A stretch of DNA of 54,676 nt from an uncultured Acidobacteriia bacterium (GTDB lineage Bacteria > Acidobacteriota > Terriglobia > Bryobacterales > Bryobacteraceae). A program made the translations under genes and the position numbers. Shown here one piece after another: positions 7,721 through 15,659 of the stretch (its first letter is position 1; each line of letters starts with the position of its first letter). The stretch spans positions 1 through 54,676 of the forward strand of contig CAIXXM010000168.1 in NCBI GenBank assembly GCA_903923395.1, given 5' to 3'. The notes beneath the pieces were generated by a model. The model was not told where the DNA came from. It did not search any database and saw only the letters and a program-made list of their open reading frames with translations.

Positions 7721-8722
7721 GTGCTGTTCGGCGATTCTCCTGAACCGGGTCTGGTTGGGATAGCGAAGCTCGCGGCCGGAAGCGAAGTACTCGAAGCCAA
7801 GAAGACGGTTCAGTATTTCGAACTTGCCCCCAAAAGCCTGTTAAACAAAACCCGACCCGGTATGCCGTTTGCCTGGAGCCTCAACCCTTACCGGGGCTGT
7901 GAGTATGCCTGCCGATACTGCTATGCGAGGTATACGCACGAGTTTATGGAACTCCGGGACAGCGATGACTTCGAGAATCGCATTTATGCGAAGGGCAATA
8001 TTGCTCCCGTGTTGCGCCGGGAATTGAGCCGGCTGGACCCGCGCGGCGGCATCGCGATCGGGACGAGTACAGACCCTTACCAGCCCGCGGAGCGACGCTT
8101 CGAACGGACCCGCGCTGCATTGGAAGTCTTCGCGGCTTCGAAAGGGCTGCAGATTTCCATCACCACAAAATCAGACCTGATCAAGCGGGATCTTTCTTTG
8201 CTGCGGGAGATCGCGCGGCGGAACTCTCTTGCGGTGAACATGACGATCACGACGCTTGATGAATCCCTGGCCAGGATTCTGGAACCGAGAGCCCCCGCAC
8301 CCCGGCTGCGTTTGAATACGGTTCAGGCACTTTCCGGCGCGGGGATTCCCGTGGGTGTCTTCCCCAACCCCATCATGCCTTTGATCACAGACGATGAGCG
8401 GAAACTCGACCGTCTCGCGAAGGCAGCGAAAGATCACGGAGCCCAATATTTCGGGGGCGGCATTCTCTTTCTGATGCCCAGCGCGAGACGTGTCTTTTTC
8501 CCATTCGTGGAGAAGCACTATCCGCATCTGCTCCGCCGTTACCAGGTGCGTTACGAGGAATCGGCGTACATCCGCGGGGCCTATCAGGACTCAATCCGCG
8601 CGAGGATCGCCGCGATCCGGGACCGTTATGGTCTGGCTGCGGGGCCCGAAGCGCCACTCAGCAAGCCCGTACAAAGTGAACCGGTCCAGGCATCTCTCTT
8701 TGATCTGCCGCTCGCCGGATGA
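7721..8722 (+). CDS. Radical SAM protein, SPL/Rv2578c-like family
   Basis: A 333-aa radical SAM protein. The cluster-binding cysteines are C60, C64 and C67 in RGCEYACRYCYAR. GTSTDPYQPAE, ITTKSDLIKRD and LSGAGIPVGVFPNPIMP follow, a pattern of the spore photoproduct lyase-like/Rv2578c group of uncharacterised radical SAM proteins. The start is GTG at 7721 after TTGAGG. No TRAM or HhH domain is present and the C-terminus ends with a short linker (SLFDLPLAG). The reaction is unknown; a role in DNA repair is only suggested by distant similarity. It begins 31 nt after the thioredoxin gene. Confidence 0.85.
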   Translation: MLFGDSPEPGLVGIAKLAAGSEVLEAKKTVQYFELAPKSLLNKTRPGMPFAWSLNPYRGCEYACRYCYARYTHEFMELRDSDDFENRIYAKGNIAPVLRRELSRLDPRGGIAIGTSTDPYQPAERRFERTRAALEVFAASKGLQISITTKSDLIKRDLSLLREIARRNSLAVNMTITTLDESLARILEPRAPAPRLRLNTVQALSGAGIPVGVFPNPIMPLITDDERKLDRLAKAAKDHGAQYFGGGILFLMPSARRVFFPFVEKHYPHLLRRYQVRYEESAYIRGAYQDSIRARIAAIRDRYGLAAGPEAPLSKPVQSEPVQASLFDLPLAG

Positions 8723-8723
8723 G

Positions 8724-9809
8724 TTACTTCAGGAACAGGATGCAGACGGGGGAACTCAAAGCCGTGCGTTTCTTGGTATCCGTCAGCAAACCAGTTTTCT
8801 GGTCCACCGTGAAGACGGACATATTATTCCCGTTCTGGTTCGCAGCAATCAGATGCCCGCCATCTGGAGTAAGTGCGAAGTGCCGTGGCGTGGCTCCGCC
8901 GGTGGGCATGTTCTGGAGTAACTTCAAGCCACCCTCCGGGCTAACGGCAAACACGGCAATGCTGTCGAGTCCGCGGTTCGAAGCATACAGAAACCTTCCA
9001 GACGGCGATAACTCGATTTCGGCGGTGGTGCTTTCGCCCTTGAATTCCGCGGGCAGAGTGCTCACGTTCGAAACCTCGGTTAGCGTACCCGTGGCACTGA
9101 GTCTCATCACCGTAATCTTGCTGGCCATCTCATTGATGACGTAGGCAAAGCGCTGGTCTTTGGAAAACGCAATGTGGCGAGGTCCGAAGCCCGGCTTCAC
9201 AGAGAAGTAGGCCGGTGCGGTTGCATTCAGCGTTGCCGTTGTGGCATCGAGCGCATAGCGGTAAATCCGGTCGAGTCCAAGGTCCGCGACGTACACGAAC
9301 TTATTGTCGGGAGATACGTAAACCGAGTGCGCGTGTGGACCGGTTTGCCGTTTCAGGTCCGGCCCGGCACCCTGGTGTTGCATCAGGGAAACGCGGTGGT
9401 CGAGGCTCCCATCCGAAGCCACGAGGTAAGAGACCACACTGCCGGAGTCATAATTCGCGATGATGACCACGCGTCCGGTATGGTCGACGGTGATATGGCA
9501 GGGTCCGCGGCCTTCCGAGGGAAGCTCATTCAGAGGCCGCAACGCGCGGCTTCCCTGGGCGATCGAGAAGGCGCTCACGGAGCCTTTGCCTTCTTCGTTG
9601 ACGGCGTAAAGAAACTTGCCGGACGGGTGCACTGCGAGAAAGGAGGGACTCGGCGTATTGGTCGGCAATCCCATACTGGTGATTGCGCCGGTCTTGGCGT
9701 CGAAATAGTAGGGGTAGATGCCGGTGGAACCCTTGCCCGTATAGGTGCCAACGAGGAAAACTTCCCCAAACAGCAGCGGAGTGATCAGAAGAGCGGCGAG
9801 TAGACGCAT
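8724..9809 (-). CDS. Lactonase family protein, seven-bladed beta-propeller (6-phosphogluconolactonase-like)
   Basis: A 361-aa protein of the YbhE/Pgl lactonase family. A short signal peptide (MRLLAALLITPLLFG) suggests export. Repeating blade motifs are visible: YTGKGSTGIYPYYFD, PSFLAVHPSGKFLYAVNE, GPCHITVDHTGRVVIIANYD, GPHAHSVYVSPDNKFVYVAD, GFGPRHIAFSKDQRFAYVIN and GGATPRHFALTPDGGHLIAA. Cytoplasmic family members hydrolyse 6-phosphogluconolactone; an exported one probably acts on another sugar lactone outside the cytoplasm. It is convergent with the radical SAM gene, the two stops being one base apart. Confidence 0.88.
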   Translation of the reverse strand: MRLLAALLITPLLFGEVFLVGTYTGKGSTGIYPYYFDAKTGAITSMGLPTNTPSPSFLAVHPSGKFLYAVNEEGKGSVSAFSIAQGSRALRPLNELPSEGRGPCHITVDHTGRVVIIANYDSGSVVSYLVASDGSLDHRVSLMQHQGAGPDLKRQTGPHAHSVYVSPDNKFVYVADLGLDRIYRYALDATTATLNATAPAYFSVKPGFGPRHIAFSKDQRFAYVINEMASKITVMRLSATGTLTEVSNVSTLPAEFKGESTTAEIELSPSGRFLYASNRGLDSIAVFAVSPEGGLKLLQNMPTGGATPRHFALTPDGGHLIAANQNGNNMSVFTVDQKTGLLTDTKKRTALSSPVCILFLK

Positions 9810-9879
9810 GTCTTCAGCACTCTAACAAAAAACAGAGGCAAAGTGGGATCAAAATTGCCGCTCCGGCGTCTTTTCCCCT

Positions 9880-10491
9880 ATGGTCAAATTCTTCGCCATG
9901 CTTGCGGCATTGCCGCCGGTGGTCTCCGCCTGCATGTGTGTCACGCCGGTCCTGTGCTCATCGCAGCCTGACCCGGCGCGGATCGCCTTCGTCGGCAGGG
10001 TCATTGATTCCTATCCCGCCAGCGTCTTCGCTTACGGTTTACCCGGGGAAGATGACTTCCATATGGGTGATGCACCGGGCTCCTTCGCGTTGCACAAGCA
10101 GATTCTGCTGAGTTTGTGGCAGAGTGCGTTTACTCCCGCAGAACGTGCCGCCGTGGAAATGGCTTCTGATAGCGGAACTTTGCGCGCCGCGACTGACCTG
10201 CACGGTGTGCCGCGCCGTGTTCGCTTCGAAGTCTCTGCCTGGCTCTCCGGCTCCGGGCGCTCCACATCGGAAGTCTTCACCAGCTTTGACTCCTGCGGCT
10301 TCAAATTCGAGCCCGGCAAGCAGTATCTCGTGTTGAGTCGCGCGAATGATCTTTCCGGTAGATGGGAAACCGGGGCGTGTTCGGGAAATGCCCTGGCTGC
10401 GACAAAGCAAGCCCGTCAGGACATTGCTGTACTCCGGGCCTGGAAACCAAACCGGAAAATCTCCCCCTGCAAAAGCCGCTGGCGCTTCTGA
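9880..10491 (+). CDS. Small secreted Cys-rich protein, TIMP/netrin-like N-terminus
   Basis: A 203-aa protein with a signal peptide (MVKFFAMLAALPPVVSA) cut just before a CMCVTPVLC cluster. The mature N-terminal Cys-x-Cys, the following FVGRVIDSYP strand and later DSCGFKFEPGKQYLVLSR resemble the OB-fold NTR/TIMP-like proteins seen in some bacteria. Function is unknown; disulfide-stabilised extracellular binding is likely. The C-terminal tail (KPNRKISPCKSRWRF) is basic and unlike the rest, so a late frameshift is possible, but neither other frame gives a convincing continuation. Confidence 0.65.
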   Translation: MVKFFAMLAALPPVVSACMCVTPVLCSSQPDPARIAFVGRVIDSYPASVFAYGLPGEDDFHMGDAPGSFALHKQILLSLWQSAFTPAERAAVEMASDSGTLRAATDLHGVPRRVRFEVSAWLSGSGRSTSEVFTSFDSCGFKFEPGKQYLVLSRANDLSGRWETGACSGNALAATKQARQDIAVLRAWKPNRKISPCKSRWRF

Positions 10492-10579
10492 AGAACCGCC
10501 GCATGACGGACTCACCGTCCGCGTTGAGCGCATCGGGTTCCCTCATTCGATTGACTCTGCGATTGGTGGCCTGTGCGCT

Positions 10580-10609
10580 CTAGCCGGCAAAGGCCGGGTC
10601 GGCCTCATC
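10580..10609 (+). repeat. 30-nt dispersed repeat, copy 1
   Basis: The block begins CTAGCCGGCAAAGGCCGGG and matches positions 27113-27142 at 29 of 30 bases. It contains a GCCGG-CAAA-GGCCGG-type hairpin and lies in the 167-nt gap between two gene 3' ends (10491 and 10659). It looks like a small intergenic repeat of REP type. Confidence 0.7.
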
Positions 10610-10658
10610 ACAAACAAGCATTCGCCGCCGCCCCGAGGTCCGTTTTGCCGGCGAATAC

Positions 10659-13328
10659 TTAGGAGACCTTATCCCCGCACAGCGCCAGGATTTCCATCGC
10701 ATTCAAACACCATTGCGATGTACTGTTTGTCGACAGCCCCGGAATCTCCTCAATATCATTCAGCACCTGCGGACCTGCGACCTTGCGCGGCTCCGCGGGC
10801 GCACGATTGGGCCCGCCCAGCAGCGTTTGTTTGGCCAGTTCCGCATACCGGGCATCTTTCGTCTTCGCGTAGCAATACGCCCAGAGCCGGCCACCCGCTC
10901 CTCCAGCATTGCCGCCGCGCCCTTGTTGCCCTGGGAACCAGACCTCCGCATGCGACGCCATATCCCGCCTCACCACATCCCGCGGCGCTCCCAGCAGGCG
11001 GCAATATTGCAGCCAGAGCTTGTTGAAGGTCTCGCTCGCCAGCAAGGGTTCGAGTTCAAATAGAACTTCCGCGCCACCCATAATCATCGCCAGGTTGTAG
11101 CTGCCAAATGGGTCGTCGGCCAGGGGGTAGAGCTTGCCGGTTGCCGGGTCATACCCAAACAGCGCTTCCGGTCCGGAAAGCATCCCATACGGCATCGCCG
11201 CCATGGATTCAATGCCCGCCAGGATCTTGTCGCGGTACTTCGTGTTCCCCGTTCGCTCCCACTCCGTCATCCAGTTGCCAGCGAATGCCACCCAGTCCGG
11301 GCCGCCACGAACACGCGCCGGATACTTGCTCGGACGCTCGCTGGTAGGCCGCGCCAACCGCATCGGGTCAATCTCGGTCAGCTTCAAATCCGCATCCACC
11401 ATCTCGCGCATGATGTCGCCGGTGCGCTCATCCGCCGTCAGGTAGTAGTAAAACCTGCGCAGTGCTGCCTGGCTGATCCTGACTTCTTTCGCGCCGCAGC
11501 CCCAATGCCGCACATTGTGCCTTGACCCCAGATGCGCGAAACGCCCCAGGTGATACGTATCCACCTCACCGGTATGGCGCGTCATCGCCTCTGCCATCGC
11601 GAAAACATCGGAGCGCCCGGTCCGCAGGAAGGTGTACCAGAGCCACATGTCCGGCACCAGCTCTGAGTTATCCCACGCGAAGCCGCCGATATCGTAGCGC
11701 CACACATGACGTTCCGTATCGTACTGGTGCATGATGTCGCCGTAGTTCCAGAAGCCATACCAGGAGCGTTGATCCACCTCTTTCTGGTAGAAAAAGAACG
11801 CCTTTTCGAGGCGCTCTTCCAGTTGCGCCTTCCCTGGCGTCGAGCGGTCCGGCAAACTCCACGCACCAAACACCTGCGTCGAATGCAGATAAGCCGCCGC
11901 GCATGCCAGCCGGGGCGGGTTCTGCGCCATATCGGCATCCAGGACCGATTGCGTTTTGGCCGGCACCTCCGTCGAAGGAAACAACATCAACTCGCTGGTT
12001 CTTGCCACTCCATACGGCGTGCTGAACCCTGGCTGCACATCTTCATAGGACGCTTCGAGCCCATGGGCTTTCGTGTCATAGTGGCGCAGATCCATCGCCG
12101 GCGCGTCCGGGCTCCACAACCAGGCATGTAGCGTGGCCGCAGCCGCCGACGCATTGTGAATTTCGAGCGATGCCGGGTAAGACTGCCAGAAGTTCCGCAC
12201 CGTGATACCCAGTCCGCCCGACGTATCGCCCACGAACGCATAGCCCGATGACCGCTTGCCCGCACCTGCCTCCAGCCAGCACGCATTTTCCACCGCCCGC
12301 TTGTGGACCGTAAACCCGTGCGGATTGGTCTGCGCCAGCTTGAACGAATCCCACACCGCCCAGTCGCGCAGTAGAAACTGCGAGCGGGAATCATAGGCCT
12401 CTTTGTTCGGAACAGCCTTGCCCTGCAACTGGTCGGGATAAACATCCCTGCCTTGATAATTCAGTGTCCGCCGTCCCGTCAGTGGCTGCACTGGTTCTGC
12501 CCAAAGTCCGGAACCCTCCCCGCCCAGGCGCACGTGCCTGTTGTGGGCCTGTTCCCGCAGCGGCACATCGAAGGTCAGCCCCAGTGATTTGATGAAGTCC
12601 TTCTGGTCATCACCGTCGAAAAGAATGGTGTGCAGCACCCGCACCGGGGTGGCGTCTTTGTAGAAATAGAGCCGGACGATGAAGGGCAGCCATTCGCGTG
12701 TACGGCTCTTGTGTACACCTTCAAACTTCACCACGGTGCGGACGCCGTCGCTGGATTCCACGATGGCCGACTTGATTGCCGACGTGAACTCTTCAAACTT
12801 CAGAATTCCCTCTGCCGCCAAACGCGAACGGTCTTCGAGCGAGCACTGCAGTCTTCCGGCGCGGGCTACCTCTCTGCCATCCACCGAAAGCGATTCAATC
12901 AGGTTGGTGCCCCGTGTGTTCAGCTTCGCCGTGATCTTGCCAGCCTGCACTTCGATCTGCCCGTTCGCTTCCCGCGCCGTCATCGCAGGCAGTGCCGCAG
13001 CCCCCGTTTTTGCGAGCTTCAACTGGGACGCTGCCGTATTCGGGGGAATGACCGTTGCGAATCCCATCCACTTCACGGAACCATCGGGCCAGTAAGCCAG
13101 CGGCCATTGCGACAAAGGCAACGTTCCCAGCGCAAAACGGTCAGAGGTCTTGACGGTGGATTTCGCAAAAGGCACGCCCCAGGTGGTGCCCAGCGGCTGC
13201 GTGGGCAACCCGTTCAGGTAGTGGAGTTCTATGGGTCCGGCAGCGTTCTGGGTTGGAGCAGGTTGGGGAGCGGCAAGGGCGGGGGTGGCGAGCAAAGACA
13301 GCGCGTCGCGGCGGGTGAGTTTTGGCAT
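10659..13328 (-). CDS. TAT-exported exo-rhamnogalacturonan lyase-like protein (PcRGLX/YetA, PL26-like)
   Basis: An 889-aa protein with a twin-arginine signal (MPKLTRRDALSLLATPALAA). The N-terminal domain contains LNGLPTQPLGTTWGVPFAKS and QWPLAYWPDGSVKWMGFATV, which match the N-terminal beta-sandwich of PcRGLX/YetA-type exo-rhamnogalacturonan lyases. The central sandwich is followed by an alpha/alpha-barrel-like region (FAHLGSRHNVRHWGCGAKEV, VAFAGNWMTEWERTGNTKYR). The family releases unsaturated galacturonosyl-rhamnose from pectin backbones; activity is inferred from these motifs. Export in folded form suggests periplasmic or surface action. A 13-bp hairpin ends two bases before its ATG. Confidence 0.78.
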   Translation of the reverse strand: MPKLTRRDALSLLATPALAAPQPAPTQNAAGPIELHYLNGLPTQPLGTTWGVPFAKSTVKTSDRFALGTLPLSQWPLAYWPDGSVKWMGFATVIPPNTAASQLKLAKTGAAALPAMTAREANGQIEVQAGKITAKLNTRGTNLIESLSVDGREVARAGRLQCSLEDRSRLAAEGILKFEEFTSAIKSAIVESSDGVRTVVKFEGVHKSRTREWLPFIVRLYFYKDATPVRVLHTILFDGDDQKDFIKSLGLTFDVPLREQAHNRHVRLGGEGSGLWAEPVQPLTGRRTLNYQGRDVYPDQLQGKAVPNKEAYDSRSQFLLRDWAVWDSFKLAQTNPHGFTVHKRAVENACWLEAGAGKRSSGYAFVGDTSGGLGITVRNFWQSYPASLEIHNASAAAATLHAWLWSPDAPAMDLRHYDTKAHGLEASYEDVQPGFSTPYGVARTSELMLFPSTEVPAKTQSVLDADMAQNPPRLACAAAYLHSTQVFGAWSLPDRSTPGKAQLEERLEKAFFFYQKEVDQRSWYGFWNYGDIMHQYDTERHVWRYDIGGFAWDNSELVPDMWLWYTFLRTGRSDVFAMAEAMTRHTGEVDTYHLGRFAHLGSRHNVRHWGCGAKEVRISQAALRRFYYYLTADERTGDIMREMVDADLKLTEIDPMRLARPTSERPSKYPARVRGGPDWVAFAGNWMTEWERTGNTKYRDKILAGIESMAAMPYGMLSGPEALFGYDPATGKLYPLADDPFGSYNLAMIMGGAEVLFELEPLLASETFNKLWLQYCRLLGAPRDVVRRDMASHAEVWFPGQQGRGGNAGGAGGRLWAYCYAKTKDARYAELAKQTLLGGPNRAPAEPRKVAGPQVLNDIEEIPGLSTNSTSQWCLNAMEILALCGDKVS

Positions 13329-13330
13329 GG

Positions 13331-13363
13331 CTGGTAGACACGCGTGTGAGGCGTGCCTACCAG
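13331..13363 (-). repeat. Stem-loop directly upstream of the lyase start codon
   Basis: The arms at 13331-13343 and 13351-13363 pair over 13 positions with a 7-nt loop. The only non-Watson-Crick position (38/56) becomes a G-U wobble in minus-strand RNA. The stem ends two bases before ATG 13328 and starts 23 nt after the upstream stop, with no U-run. It could block ribosome access, mark an RNA end, or be a REP-like palindrome. Confidence 0.75.
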
Positions 13364-13385
13364 TAAACCAGAAAAAAGCTGCGTT

Positions 13386-14225
13386 CTAAACCGCCAGCGA
13401 ACCCTTGAAACCCATTTCTTTGGTTTCAAACTTTGCTTTCAGGGTCAGAGCGCCCAACTTCACGGTGAAGAGTACTTCTTTGTCGGTAGCGGCGATGGGC
13501 AGGGCACTCTTCTGGAAGCCGAAGTACATCACCTGTCCGCCTTCGGGACGAACGAAGAGATCGGGGTGCTGCGGATCTTTCCCTTTGACCACGAGCGTGG
13601 TGCCATCTTTCATGCGCTTTTCCATCGCCGCGGGGTCCATCTGGGGCCGCTGCTGGCCGCGCTGTCCTTCCTGCTGTTGGGGGTCGAGGAACTGCTGCCG
13701 TTCGCCACCACCGCGGCGGTTACCTCCGCCCATCTGGAGACCGGAAACACTGATGACGTAGTGCTCTTCCATCTCTTTCGGCAGGGTCGTTTTGCGACCG
13801 GCGAGAATCGGCGGCGCACTTTCCCAGCGGACCGTCGCTGGCGGGAGGCTCGGCATGCCGCCACCGCCACCCATACCGCCTTCACCCATACCGCCACCGC
13901 CGCCCATACCACCGCCACCACCCATGCCGCCACCACCGCCCATGCCGCCACCGCCACCCATACCACCACCGCCGCCGCCACGGCCGCTCTTGCCGCTGCC
14001 GCCCGTGTTGCCGATCGATGGCTGCATCGACATCTCCGGCCGCACCTGCTTCGCCCACGGGCTCTTGGTGATCAGTTCCGTCACTTCCTTATCCGACCAC
14101 TCTGCCGGATCCTTCTTCTCCCAGAAATTCGAGGCGCCAAGAGACAGCGCGGGACCCACAAGAGCGCCGCCTGCCACGCCAACCAGACGCAGTAATTCCC
14201 TGCGCGAGACGATCGTGATTTGCAT
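13386..14225 (-). CDS. TAT-signal protein with glycine-rich repeats, unknown function
   Basis: A 279-aa protein starting at ATG 14225 (GGGG at -5); an in-frame ATG at 14261 would add 12 residues. The signal SRRELLRLVGVAGGALVGPA carries the twin arginine (R8, R9). A conserved segment (NFWEKKDPAEWSDKEVTELI, then TKSPWAKQV) resembles a module common in acidobacterial secreted proteins of unknown role. Residues 75-124 are almost entirely Gly with regularly spaced Met. A C-terminal beta-rich domain follows (GTTLVVKGKDPQHPDLFVRP). It is probably a structural or surface protein. The hairpin at 13331 lies after its stop. Confidence 0.7.
   Translation of the reverse strand: MQITIVSRRELLRLVGVAGGALVGPALSLGASNFWEKKDPAEWSDKEVTELITKSPWAKQVRPEMSMQPSIGNTGGSGKSGRGGGGGGMGGGGGMGGGGGMGGGGGMGGGGGMGEGGMGGGGGMPSLPPATVRWESAPPILAGRKTTLPKEMEEHYVISVSGLQMGGGNRRGGGERQQFLDPQQQEGQRGQQRPQMDPAAMEKRMKDGTTLVVKGKDPQHPDLFVRPEGGQVMYFGFQKSALPIAATDKEVLFTVKLGALTLKAKFETKEMGFKGSLAV
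13854..14003 (-). repeat. In-frame glycine-rich tandem repeat tract
   Basis: About 150 bp of degenerate 18-bp units encode repeated Gly5-Met inside the Gly-rich TAT protein. At least five units are contiguous. The codons vary (GGC, GGT, GGA), so the tract may change copy number by slippage while staying in frame. Confidence 0.8.
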
Positions 14226-14277
14226 ACCCCACTTGTACCTGTTTTGTGTGTTCGAAGACATTGCCTTTTACGATTCT

Positions 14278-15618
14278 TTACGTAGTTTGTTCCCGCAGCA
14301 TCGGCTGCCGCTGCCAATACGTCAGCGACCGCCAGCACCATTCGAGCGGCCCATACCGGTAAGCCCGCAACCACAGCGGACTCGCCACCAGTGAAAACAC
14401 CCACATTCCAGCCACGATGTAGTAGAGCTGATACAACTCCAGCCTGCCGAACAGGTGGAAACCGTAGCCATAAAACGCGAAGCCGTAGACCAGTGAGTGC
14501 AGGATGTAGTTCGAGAAAGCGGTCTTGCCGACTGCGGAGAGCGCGGCTTGCAGTTTCGGCAGCCAGCCGGATTTGAAGAACAGGATCAGCAGGCACAGGT
14601 TGCCCAGGGTCCCAAAAACGCGCGCGGGTTGGTAAAGCGTCCACATGAAAACGTCCTGGTCAATCTGAAATCCGTGTCCCCAGGCGCGGAACACCATGAT
14701 TATGCTGAGCGGCAGCCCGATTCCATACGTCACCAGCATCATCACCACGTAGAACCGGTTGGTTCGCTCCCCGCTCAGAATTCCCAGTTGCAGCATCGCG
14801 ATACCAATCAGCATCATCGGGAAGGCATCGAAATCCCACAGGTAGAGCGGCCCAGAGTGCCACCGGCGGACCCCCGGAGCCCTTTCCTTGACCACGTGGA
14901 AATAGCTTCCGGAAAATTTGTCGGCTTCCTTCTTCAGGTCTTTTTTCGAAGGACTTACTCCTTCCATGAATCGTTGCCAATCGGCAATGGCTTTCTTTTG
15001 CTCGTCTGTCAGTTGTTTGCCCGCCTTCTTGGCCTGGTTGGCCTTCAGGGCATCGGCCTTGAGTTGTGTACGCTCTACGGCGGTCCAGATGGGTCGCGCT
15101 GTGCCGATCCCGATCAGCAGTGCAGCAACCAGTAAGAGAAACTTCGGTTTCCAACGCAGCAGTGGGAACAGCAGAAGTCCGCTCACGGCGTAACTGTAAA
15201 GAATGTCGCCATCCCAAATCAGGTAGGCATGAATGACGCCGAAGACGGCCAGCCACAAAATGCGGCGATAATAGAGTTCTGCCGCGAGTATTCCCGCACC
15301 ACGCGCTTCCAGCCGCCGGACGAAGAGGAAGACGCCGGCTCCAAACATGATCGAGAAGAGCCCGCGCATTTTTCCCTCGACCAGAATCCACCGCGCCAGG
15401 AAGACAATCAGATTGATTCCCGTGCTCCCCCCGGCAATGTTCGGGTTGCCGAAAGAGGCATCGGGCAGCCCTGTCGGGACGTTCAAGAGCGCGATGCCCA
15501 ACAGGGCCACGCCGCGGAGCAGGTCGATCGACGAGATGCGGTCGCCGTCCTGCACCGGCTGGAGCGTTGCTGTTTTGACTTCTTCTTCGATGGGAGGGGC
15601 GGGCGTTTCGGGTGACAT
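14278..15618 (-). CDS. DUF418 (YeiB-like) membrane protein, paralogue 1
   Basis: A 446-aa polytopic protein of the YeiB/DUF418 family. It opens with the family hallmark SSIDLLRGVALLGIALLNVP (near residues 29-48) and has about ten membrane segments, a soluble helical insertion (residues 185-245, ADALKANQAKKAGKQLTDEQ) and the conserved C-terminus RAYRYGPLEWCWRSLTYWQR. DUF418 proteins are predicted inner-membrane acyltransferase-like or transport proteins; the substrate is unknown. It lies directly after its paralogue (15660-17018) and a 12-bp stem-loop ends two bases before its ATG. Confidence 0.88.
   Translation of the reverse strand: MSPETPAPPIEEEVKTATLQPVQDGDRISSIDLLRGVALLGIALLNVPTGLPDASFGNPNIAGGSTGINLIVFLARWILVEGKMRGLFSIMFGAGVFLFVRRLEARGAGILAAELYYRRILWLAVFGVIHAYLIWDGDILYSYAVSGLLLFPLLRWKPKFLLLVAALLIGIGTARPIWTAVERTQLKADALKANQAKKAGKQLTDEQKKAIADWQRFMEGVSPSKKDLKKEADKFSGSYFHVVKERAPGVRRWHSGPLYLWDFDAFPMMLIGIAMLQLGILSGERTNRFYVVMMLVTYGIGLPLSIIMVFRAWGHGFQIDQDVFMWTLYQPARVFGTLGNLCLLILFFKSGWLPKLQAALSAVGKTAFSNYILHSLVYGFAFYGYGFHLFGRLELYQLYYIVAGMWVFSLVASPLWLRAYRYGPLEWCWRSLTYWQRQPMLREQTT
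14314..14346 (-). repeat. 33-bp exact repeat shared with the DUF418 paralogue, copy 1
   Basis: This block, encoding LEWCWRSLTYW, is identical to 15705-15737. Surrounding DNA is more diverged than the protein similarity, so identity here suggests strong constraint or gene conversion between the tandem copies. Confidence 0.85.
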
Positions 15619-15620
15619 AA

Positions 15621-15647
15621 GAATCGTATAGAGCTTCTACACGATTC
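15621..15647 (-). repeat. Stem-loop directly upstream of DUF418 paralogue 1
   Basis: The arms at 15621-15632 and 15636-15647 pair over 12 positions with a 3-nt loop. Position 8 from the base (28/40) is G-U in minus-strand RNA, as in the hairpin at 13331. The stem ends two bases before ATG 15618 and begins 13 nt after the paralogue's stop. No U-run follows, so a classical terminator is unlikely. Confidence 0.75.
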
Positions 15648-15659
15648 CCCAAGTTAAAG

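Noticed and set aside
10346-10658. Frameshifted C-terminal extension of the TIMP-like gene
   Set aside because: Neither alternative frame after 10440 shows a recognisable domain, and the region contains an intergenic repeat.
13854-14003. Possible CRISPR or microsatellite array
   Set aside because: The 18-bp units are in frame, contiguous and without spacers; they encode the Gly-Met tract.
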